NCBI GenBank assembly: GCA_034435055.1
Contig: DAOTXS010000039.1
Coordinates: forward strand, 1 to 64,000
Source of the DNA: DAOTXS01 sp034435055
GTDB taxonomy: Bacteria; Chloroflexota; Anaerolineae; UBA4142
Length of the DNA: 64,000 nucleotides
Direction: 5' to 3'
The first letter of the stretch is position 1. Each line of letters opens with the position of its first letter. Made by a program: the position numbers and the translations under genes. The notes under the pieces are model-generated. The model made no database searches. It was not told the origin of the DNA and saw nothing but the letters and a program-made list of their open reading frames with translations. This document shows positions 27,897-34,144 of this stretch, piece after piece.

Positions 27897-29426
27897 ATGC
27901 CCAAAACAAAAAAAACATCGCCAATAAAAATCAAACGTCAACGTAGTAGGGGCGTTTTATTAAACGCCCCTACGACCACAAAATCACAACTCTCCTCCCT
28001 CATCAAATCCGCGCGCGACATTATGCGCAAGGACGCGGGACTGAACGGCGACCTCGACCGCTTGCCGCAACTTTCGTGGGTGCTGTTTCTCAAATCGTAT
28101 GACGATCTTGAACTGCGGCGCGAGCAAGAAGCGGTCTTGCGTGGCGAATCGTACAAGCCCGTCATTCCAAAAGGATTTCGCTGGCGTGATTGGGCGGCGG
28201 ACGAAAACAAGGGACGCACGGGGCAAGACCTCATCAAGTTTGTCAACGACGATCTCTTTCCGAAACTCCGCGCGCTGAACGGCACGGACGAACGGCAGAC
28301 GATTGCCGAAGTTTTCAAAGAAACGTTCAATCGTTTCCTCTCTGGCTTTCTCTTGCGCGATGTCGTCAACCTCGTTAATCGAATCAATTTCAATTCGAGC
28401 GACGACATTCACACGCTGAGCCATCTCTACGAATCTATGCTCAAAGAGATGCGCGACGCGGCGGGTGATTCGGGCGAATTCTACACGCCGCGCCCCGTCG
28501 TCCGTTTCATCGTCGAGCGCGTCAAGCCAAAACTGGGCGACAAGATTCTCGATCCCGCGTGCGGCACAGGCGGTTTCTTGGTCGAGGCATATAATTTTCT
28601 CGAACAACAACAGCGCACCGTCGAAGATCGCGAAACGTTGCAAAGCCAAACGCTCTACGGCGTGGAAAAGAAACCGATGCCGTTTCTCCTGGCGATGATG
28701 AATCTGCTTTTGCACGGCGTTGACCGACCGAATCTGCGCCGCGATAACGCGCTCAAGAATCCACTGCGCGAGATTACCGAAAAGGATCGCGTCAATGTGA
28801 TCGTGACGAATCCGCCATTTGGCGGCGAGGAAGAGCGCGGCATTCAATTGAATTTTCCCGAAGCGACGCGCACGAGCGAGACCGCGCTCCTCTTTCTGCA
28901 ATTCATTATGCGCTCGCTGAAAGAGGGCGGACGCTGTGGAATGGTTGTGCCGAACGGGACGCTCTTTGGCGACGGCGTTGCCGCGCGCGTGAAAGAACAA
29001 TTGCTGAACGATTTCAACTTGCACACGATTGTGCGATTGCCGAACGGCGTCTTTGCGCCGTACACGAGCATTCCGACGAATTTGCTTTTCTTCGACAAAC
29101 CAGGCCCGACGACGAGTATTTGGTATTACGAGTTGCCGTTGCCCGAAGGACGCAAGAATTACACCAAGACCGCGCCGATGCAAGACGCTGAGTTTGCGGA
29201 ATGTGCCGCGCTTTGGGATAAGCGTGAAGCGACCGCGCGCAGTTGGCTCGTGGCGGCGGCGGATGTTGCGGCGAACAATTACAATCTCGACATCAAGAAT
29301 CCGAATCGCGCGGACGATTACGAGCACATGCCGCCCGAAAAATTGGTCGCGGACATTGCGGCGAAGGAAAAGCGGATCGCGGAGATTATGGCGGAGATTG
29401 GGAAATTATTGGGTAGGGATGTTTGA
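27897..29426 (+). CDS. hsdM: type I modification methyltransferase (HsdM)
   Basis: N6-adenine methyltransferase subunit, 509 aa from the ATG at 27897. An earlier frame start would read through the REP pair A1-A2. The HsdM_N helical domain starts near residue 27 (SARDIMRKDAGLNGDL). SAM motif I is DPACGTGGF at 219-227 and the catalytic motif IV is NPPFGG at 305-310. The N-terminal 25 residues include a translated REP palindrome (27946-27973), and the last four residues plus the TGA stop come from a REP unit (29413-29436). The enzyme core looks intact, so only the ends are affected. Confidence 0.93.
   Translation: MPKTKKTSPIKIKRQRSRGVLLNAPTTTKSQLSSLIKSARDIMRKDAGLNGDLDRLPQLSWVLFLKSYDDLELRREQEAVLRGESYKPVIPKGFRWRDWAADENKGRTGQDLIKFVNDDLFPKLRALNGTDERQTIAEVFKETFNRFLSGFLLRDVVNLVNRINFNSSDDIHTLSHLYESMLKEMRDAAGDSGEFYTPRPVVRFIVERVKPKLGDKILDPACGTGGFLVEAYNFLEQQQRTVEDRETLQSQTLYGVEKKPMPFLLAMMNLLLHGVDRPNLRRDNALKNPLREITEKDRVNVIVTNPPFGGEEERGIQLNFPEATRTSETALLFLQFIMRSLKEGGRCGMVVPNGTLFGDGVAARVKEQLLNDFNLHTIVRLPNGVFAPYTSIPTNLLFFDKPGPTTSIWYYELPLPEGRKNYTKTAPMQDAEFAECAALWDKREATARSWLVAAADVAANNYNLDIKNPNRADDYEHMPPEKLVADIAAKEKRIAEIMAEIGKLLGRDV
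27946..27973. repeat. REP-like palindrome B, in frame inside hsdM
   Basis: A perfect inverted repeat: arms GTAGGGGCGTTT and AAACGCCCCTAC around loop TATT. It is 28 bases long and is read as coding sequence for the non-conserved N-terminus of HsdM. Confidence 0.88.
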
Positions 29427-29484
29427 AAAAACATCCTGTTGGGTGTTTTCACAAACACCCCCACAGGTTTTCAAACGCCCCAAC
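29413..29484. repeat. REP-like cluster C at the end of hsdM
   Basis: C1 (29413-29436) has perfect arms GGATGTTT and AAACATCC with loop GAAA. C2 (about 29440-29463) has perfect arms GGGTGTTT and AAACACCC with loop TCAC, in inverse orientation. C3 (about 29465-29484) is a truncated unit, TTTTCAAACGCCCCAAC. The hsdM stop codon TGA at 29424-29426 lies in the loop region of C1. Confidence 0.85.
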
Positions 29485-29495
29485 GGGGTACGGTT

Positions 29496-30110
29496 ATGCC
29501 ATTCGATCCTGATCGTCACCATCGGCGTTCGATGCGCTTGCGCGGGTACGATTACGCGCAAGCGGGCGCGTATTTCGTCACGATTTGCACGGACAAGCGG
29601 GAAATGTTTTTCGACGACGCAACATTACGGCAAATCGCGGAAGAGTGTTGGCTGGCGATTCCAGAATTCAATCCCGGGGTGGAGTTGGACGAATGGGTGG
29701 TGATGCCGAATCATTTGCACGGGATTGTGGTGTTGGATGGTGTAGGGACGTTTGAAAAAACGTCCGAAAAGGGCGTTTTGTCAAACGCCCTTACATCAAA
29801 CGCCCCAACGCGAGACAAGTCCAATCGGTTTTCGGTGATGTCACCGCAACGCGGGACATTGGGCTTGGTGATTCGCAAGTACAAGAGCGCAGTAACGGGC
29901 AAATGCCGCGCGATCAATCGTTTTGATTTTGCGTGGCAGAGCAATTATTACGATCACATCGTTCGCAACGAACGCGAATTAAATGCGATTCGGACGTACA
30001 TCGTGAACAATCCCGCCAATTGGAATTTGGATCGCGATAATCGCGCCAATTCCGAACGGCGTCCGCCGCCGAAAATTGTTGACGATTATTTGCGCGATGC
30101 GGGTCTGTAG
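29496..30110 (+). CDS. REP-associated tyrosine transposase (RAYT, Y1 family)
   Basis: 204 aa single-strand transposase of the Y1/HUH class. RGYDYAQAGAYFVTICTDKR opens the domain; the metal-binding HUH motif is MPNHLHG (H73, H75). The candidate nucleophile Tyr is in NYYDHIVRNERELN (Y151/Y152), followed by AIRTYIVNNPANW, the typical RAYT end. RAYTs move or maintain REP palindromes by nicking their hairpins. Start ATG 29496; an earlier TTG would begin inside a REP unit. Residues of about 83-105 are a translated REP cluster, and the TAG stop belongs to the next REP unit. Confidence 0.9.
   Translation: MPFDPDRHHRRSMRLRGYDYAQAGAYFVTICTDKREMFFDDATLRQIAEECWLAIPEFNPGVELDEWVVMPNHLHGIVVLDGVGTFEKTSEKGVLSNALTSNAPTRDKSNRFSVMSPQRGTLGLVIRKYKSAVTGKCRAINRFDFAWQSNYYDHIVRNERELNAIRTYIVNNPANWNLDRDNRANSERRPPPKIVDDYLRDAGL
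29742..29810. repeat. REP-like cluster D, in frame inside the transposase gene
   Basis: D1 (29742-29765) has arms GGACGTTT and AAACGTCC with loop GAAA; D2 (about 29769-29794) has arms GGGCGTTT and AAACGCCC with loop TGTC, the inverted form; D3 (about 29795-29810) is a truncated half unit. The cluster is read in frame between the HUH motif and the Tyr region of the RAYT. Confidence 0.88.
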
Positions 30111-30219
30111 GGACGTTTGAAAAAACGTCCTCTGAAAACATCAAACGATAGGGCGTTTTTTTCAAACACCCCCACAACAAATATCTATTGCAGTAAGGGC
30201 GTTTGACAAAACGCCCTCA
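30107..30219. repeat. REP-like cluster E between the transposase and hsdS
   Basis: E1 (30107-30130) has arms GGACGTTT and AAACGTCC with loop GAAA; its GTAG provides the RAYT stop. E2 (about 30149-30173) has GGGCGTTT and AAACACCC with one mismatch. E3 (about 30194-30219) has perfect arms GGGCGTTT and AAACGCCC with loop GACA. The cluster ends 11 bases before the hsdS start. Confidence 0.86.
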
Positions 30220-30230
30220 AGGATAAGGTG

Positions 30231-31421
30231 ATGGCGAACGATTGGAAAACGATACGGCTTGGCGATTTGCTCAAGCGCGTCAAAGACGAAATAAAACTTG
30301 ACGACGATGTGACATACAAAGAGGTAACGGTTCGTCTTTGGAACAAAGGCGTCATTCTGCGCGACGAAAAACAAGGCATGGATATAAAAACCAACCGTTT
30401 CCGTGTTCACACAGGGCAATTGATTCTATCACGGATTGATGTACGCAACGGCGCAATTGGGATTGTTCCGCGTGAATTAGACGGCGCGGTGGTTTCTGGA
30501 GAATTTTGGACTTATGCCGTAGACAAAACCAAAATGGATTCGCGATTCTTGGCACTCTACGTCTCTACGCCACGTTTCCTTGAAGAATCAAATCGGACAA
30601 GTTCTGGCACGACGCATCGAATTCGTGCGGAAGAAGAAAATCTTCTCCAAATTGAAATTCCTCTCCCCCCGCTCTCCGAACAACAACGCATCGTCGCGCG
30701 CGTGGATGCGCTGGCGCGCCGTGTGGAAGAAGCGCGTGGTCTGCGACGCGCGGCGGTGGAAGAGGCAGAGGCGTTAATTGGTGTCGCGTTGCTCGGCATC
30801 TTTGGCGGCGAGAAAAAATCTGGATGGACAGAATTGACCTTGGGAGACATCACGACGGATGTGCAGTACGGAACATCAGAAAAAGCAGATGACGATCCAA
30901 GTGGCGTGCCTGTTTTGCGAATGGGCAATATCCAAAACGGCAGGTTGTCGCTTGGCGATTTGAAGTACTCGCATTTGCCAGAAAAGGATTTTGAAAAACT
31001 ACGTCTACAAGTAGGCGACATACTTGTGAATCGTACGAACAGTGCGGAATTGGTAGGGAAGTCTGCTGTATTTGAAGAACCAAATGAATTTGTTTATGCT
31101 TCGTACATCATCCGAATGCGATTAGATTTGAATCGTGCGGTTCCCAAACTTATTGCCGCCTTTATCAATTCACCAATCGGTCGGCAATATATGTTCGACC
31201 AACGTAAACAAATGACAGGACAGGCAAATGTAAATTCGCAGAAACTTCGCGCGTTGCCACTACGCTTGCCGCCTCTCGCTGACCAACACCGCATCGTCGC
31301 GTACCTCGACGGCTTGCAAACCAAGGTGGATGAACTGCGGCGTCTGCAAGCGGCAACGCAAAAGGAGTTGGACGCGCTGATGCCCAGTATCTTGGCTAAA
31401 GCATTTGCAGGGGAGTTGTGA
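30231..31421 (+). CDS. hsdS: type I specificity subunit (HsdS)
   Basis: 396 aa DNA-recognition subunit with two target-recognition domains. The first covers about residues 1-140 and ends at the conserved helical repeat LPPLSEQQRIVARVDALARRV. The second covers about 200-340 (ITTDVQYGTSEKADDD, RMGNIQNGRLS) and ends at LPPLADQHRIVAYLDGLQTKV. The two helical repeats set the spacing of the two half-sites. The ATG at 30231 follows AAGG; a GTG three bases earlier is an alternative. The transposase and REP clusters separate it from hsdM by about 800 bases, so its expression may rely on read-through. Confidence 0.93.
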   Translation: MANDWKTIRLGDLLKRVKDEIKLDDDVTYKEVTVRLWNKGVILRDEKQGMDIKTNRFRVHTGQLILSRIDVRNGAIGIVPRELDGAVVSGEFWTYAVDKTKMDSRFLALYVSTPRFLEESNRTSSGTTHRIRAEEENLLQIEIPLPPLSEQQRIVARVDALARRVEEARGLRRAAVEEAEALIGVALLGIFGGEKKSGWTELTLGDITTDVQYGTSEKADDDPSGVPVLRMGNIQNGRLSLGDLKYSHLPEKDFEKLRLQVGDILVNRTNSAELVGKSAVFEEPNEFVYASYIIRMRLDLNRAVPKLIAAFINSPIGRQYMFDQRKQMTGQANVNSQKLRALPLRLPPLADQHRIVAYLDGLQTKVDELRRLQAATQKELDALMPSILAKAFAGEL

Positions 31422-31440
31422 TTTGACTCGGGCAAAAGTG

Positions 31441-32400
31441 ATGAAAAATCTTATCATCGCTGTCGATGTGGGCGGGACGCAAGCGCGCGCCGCGTTGTGC
31501 GATACGACCGGGAAAATTCTCAAACGCTTTGCGCAATCTGCCAACACCGCCGGCGGCGTAGAAGCCGTTTTTGCTAGCATCGTTGATAGCGTGCATCAGG
31601 TCGCGCCGGATTTTTCGCGCGTGCGCGGCATCGGCTTGGGTTCGCCGGGTCCACTTGATCCGTGGAAAGGCATCATCCTCGAAGCACGCAATCTTGCCGG
31701 CATGATCGACTTTCCAATGAAAGCCCGGCTCGAAAAAGAATTTGGCGTGCCAGCGTTTATTGGCAACGATGCGAACCTTGCCGCGCTCGGCGAGCAACGT
31801 TACGGTGCTGGACGCGGTGTGCCGCACATGATTTATATAACGATTAGCACCGGCATCGGTGGCGGCATCATCATCGATAATCAATTATTTCTCGGTTGGC
31901 GCGGTTTTGCCGGCGAAGTAGGGCATCAAACGATTGACGCCAATGGACCGCTTTGCAATTGCGGCAACATCGGTTGCCTCGAAGTGCTCGCCGCCGGCCC
32001 CGCGCTTGAGCGCGCGGCGCGCGACGCGCTCCGCGCTGGCTTTGCGTCGAAGATGCGCGCGCTCGTCAATGGCAAGTTGGATCAAATCACTGGGAAGATT
32101 ATTTCGCAAGCCGCACGCGAGGGCGATGCGCTGGCAAAAGAAATTTACGAACGCGCGGGATTTTATTACGGCTTGGGGATCATCAATCTCCTGCACAGTT
32201 TCGATACGCAACTGTTTGTGCTGGGCGGCGGTGTGGCAATTCACGCCTGGGATTTGATTTATCCGAAGATGATTGAGACGCTAACCCAGCACGCATTCCC
32301 ATCGATGAGCCAGGGCGTGCGAATAATCCCGGCGCAACTTGGCGATGATGCCGGGTTACTGGGCGCGGCGGCGTTGGTGAATGAAGCAACGAGCCAATGA
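31441..32400 (+). CDS. ROK family sugar kinase (glucokinase-like)
   Basis: 319 aa. The phosphate-1 motif AVDVGGTQARAALC lies at about residues 6-19, the catalytic Asp is in FIGNDANLAALGE, and the ROK zinc site CNCGNIGCLE has C172, C174 and C179. The ISTGIGGGIIIDNQLF segment is typical of glucokinases. It phosphorylates a hexose, probably glucose, with ATP. The ATG at 31441 starts at the conserved N-terminus, 19 bases after hsdS; its stop overlaps the next glycosyltransferase gene, which links it to sugar supply rather than to restriction. Confidence 0.88.
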   Translation: MKNLIIAVDVGGTQARAALCDTTGKILKRFAQSANTAGGVEAVFASIVDSVHQVAPDFSRVRGIGLGSPGPLDPWKGIILEARNLAGMIDFPMKARLEKEFGVPAFIGNDANLAALGEQRYGAGRGVPHMIYITISTGIGGGIIIDNQLFLGWRGFAGEVGHQTIDANGPLCNCGNIGCLEVLAAGPALERAARDALRAGFASKMRALVNGKLDQITGKIISQAAREGDALAKEIYERAGFYYGLGIINLLHSFDTQLFVLGGGVAIHAWDLIYPKMIETLTQHAFPSMSQGVRIIPAQLGDDAGLLGAAALVNEATSQ

Positions 32401-33365
32401 ACCAATTGCCAATCAGCCAAATTGATCTGTCAATCGTCATCGTGAGCTACAACGTGCGCGAGTTGTTGGCGCAATGCTTGGATGCGGTAGTTCGTAGTCA
32501 GCCATCAGTTGACAGACCAAACCAAAAATCTGATGACTGGATACTGACGACTGAAATCTGGGTCGTCGACAATGCCTCCTCCGATTCCAGCGCGGCGACA
32601 GTGCGCGAAAAATTCCCGGCAGTGCAGTTGATCGAGAATACGGAGAATCGCGGATTCGCGGCGGCGAACAACCAGGCGTTTCCATTGACGCGCGGACGGT
32701 ACGTGTTGATGCTCAATCCGGACACAAAAGTCAAGCCCGGCGCGCTCGCCACCCTCGTTCGATTTATGGACGCGCATCCACGTGCTGGCGCGTGTGGGGG
32801 CAAATTGTTGTACGGCGATGGTTCACTGCAACATTCCGCGTTTCGTTTTCCAACGCTCGCGCAAATCTTTCTCGATTTCTTTCCACTCAATTGGCGTTTG
32901 ACCCATTCCCGGCTCAACGGTCGCTATCCGATGGATTGGTACGCGCGCGGACAACCATTTCCAATCGATCATCCGCTGGGCGCAGATTTTCTCGTGCGAC
33001 GCGAAACGGCAGAGCAGGTGGGCTGGCTCGACGATCAGTTCTTTATCTACTGCGAAGAAATCGATTGGGCAATGCGGATCAAACGCGCGGGCTGGGAAAT
33101 TTGGTGCGTGCCACAAGCGGAGATTGTGCATCACGAAGCGCAATCGACGCGGCAGTTCCGCGACCAGATGTTTGTCGAACTATGGCGCGCGCGCTGGCGA
33201 TTGTTCCACAAACATTACTCGCCGCTTTTCCGCGCGCTGGCAAAACAAATCGTGCGCGTCGGCATGTGGCGCGAAGCGCGCAAAGCGCGGTCGAGTCCAG
33301 TTACCCAAGATGAATTGACGCGGCGCTTGGAAGCATATCAGCAAGTGGAAAAACTTTTGGCTTGA
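32397..33365 (+). CDS. GT2 family glycosyltransferase (rhamnosyltransferase-like)
   Basis: 322 aa. The GT-A domain has SIVIVSYNVRELLAQCLDAV, EIWVVDNASSDSSAA, NRGFAAANNQAF, MLNPDTKVKPGAL (in place of D-x-D, as in this subfamily) and DDQFFIYCEEIDWAMRIKRAG. These are the hallmarks of WbbL/RfbF-like rhamnosyltransferases. About 22 extra residues (about 32-53), rich in Ser/Asp/Gln, lie between the first strand and EIWVVDNAS and are encoded by a repeat-like stretch. ATG overlaps the ROK stop. Confidence 0.86.
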   Translation: MNQLPISQIDLSIVIVSYNVRELLAQCLDAVVRSQPSVDRPNQKSDDWILTTEIWVVDNASSDSSAATVREKFPAVQLIENTENRGFAAANNQAFPLTRGRYVLMLNPDTKVKPGALATLVRFMDAHPRAGACGGKLLYGDGSLQHSAFRFPTLAQIFLDFFPLNWRLTHSRLNGRYPMDWYARGQPFPIDHPLGADFLVRRETAEQVGWLDDQFFIYCEEIDWAMRIKRAGWEIWCVPQAEIVHHEAQSTRQFRDQMFVELWRARWRLFHKHYSPLFRALAKQIVRVGMWREARKARSSPVTQDELTRRLEAYQQVEKLLA

Positions 33366-33367
33366 CC

Positions 33368-34111
33368 ATGACACTTTCGGTTATCCTTCTCACCCACAAC
33401 GAAGAAAAACATATCCGCGCTTGTCTCCTCTCCGTCCGTGAGTTTGCCGACGAACTGATCGTGCTCGATTCACACAGCACGGATCGCACGGTCGAATTGG
33501 CGCGTGACGCCGGCGCGCGCATCGAATTTCGTGCGTTCGACAATTATCCCAACCAACGCAATCACGCGATTGATCTCGCGCGCGGCGAGTGGATTTTTTT
33601 CATCGATGCCGACGAACGCGCGACACCAGCGTTGGGAAGCGAAATACTTTCGGTCATTCGCGGTCAGTCGGCGGTGGTTGGCTTTTGGGTTCCAAGACGC
33701 AACATCATCTTCGGCAAAGAAATTCGTTTTACCGGCTGGTCGCCGGACTATCAGCCGCGCGTGATGAAAAAAGGTTGCGCGCGTTTCGATCCGGCACGCG
33801 AGGTGCACGAGTTGGTGTTGTGGACTGGTCAAGTGGGATATTTGCGCGAGCCGTTGATCCATTACAACTATGAAACACTCGCGCAGTTTCGCGCCAAGCA
33901 AGCAAAGTACACGCGTTACGAAGCCCAGGTCTGGTTCAAGGAAGGCAAGCGCGCACGCTGGCGCGGCGCAATTGGTCAGCCGTTGCGCGAATTTTTCCGT
34001 CGCTACATTTCACTTCAAGGGTGGCGTGATGGCGCGCACGGTTTGTGGCTCAGTCTGTTGATGGCGTACTATGCGTTCGTGCGCTGGAAAATGTTACGCG
34101 CGATGAAATAA
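33368..34111 (+). CDS. GT2 family glycosyltransferase (WaaE/LgtF-like)
   Basis: 247 aa. MTLSVILLTHNEEKHI, VLDSHSTDRTVELAR, NYPNQRNHAIDLARGEWIFFIDADERA (D-x-D) and the later RDVHEL-like AREVHELVLW fit the WaaE/KdtX/LgtF group, which adds beta-glucose to lipid-linked or lipopolysaccharide cores. A TTG two codons upstream overlaps the previous stop, but the ATG at 33368 is the normal start. Its end runs into a bidirectional terminator. Confidence 0.85.
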   Translation: MTLSVILLTHNEEKHIRACLLSVREFADELIVLDSHSTDRTVELARDAGARIEFRAFDNYPNQRNHAIDLARGEWIFFIDADERATPALGSEILSVIRGQSAVVGFWVPRRNIIFGKEIRFTGWSPDYQPRVMKKGCARFDPAREVHELVLWTGQVGYLREPLIHYNYETLAQFRAKQAKYTRYEAQVWFKEGKRARWRGAIGQPLREFFRRYISLQGWRDGAHGLWLSLLMAYYAFVRWKMLRAMK

Positions 34112-34144
34112 AACCTCCCGCTAGATTTTCGGCGGGAGGTTTTT
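34110..34144. terminator. bidirectional rho-independent terminator
   Basis: Stem CCTCCCGC (34114-34121) and GCGGGAGG (34132-34139) with flanking AAAA and TTTT works in both directions. It lies between the convergent glycosyltransferase and cyclase genes and overlaps the cyclase stop codon. Confidence 0.88.

Noticed and set aside
27984..29327. 447-codon open frame on the minus strand opposite hsdM
   Set aside because: It is a mirror of a strongly coding hsdM frame with GC-rich third positions; its translation is Arg-rich and shows no domain.
29439..29495. N-terminal extension of the RAYT from a TTG start
   Set aside because: The extension is made of REP sequence; the conserved RAYT region is fully covered from the ATG at 29496.
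27831..30219. Repeated units considered as a CRISPR array
   Set aside because: Units are themselves palindromic, vary in sequence, alternate in orientation and have irregular spacing, and a RAYT is present; no cas genes.
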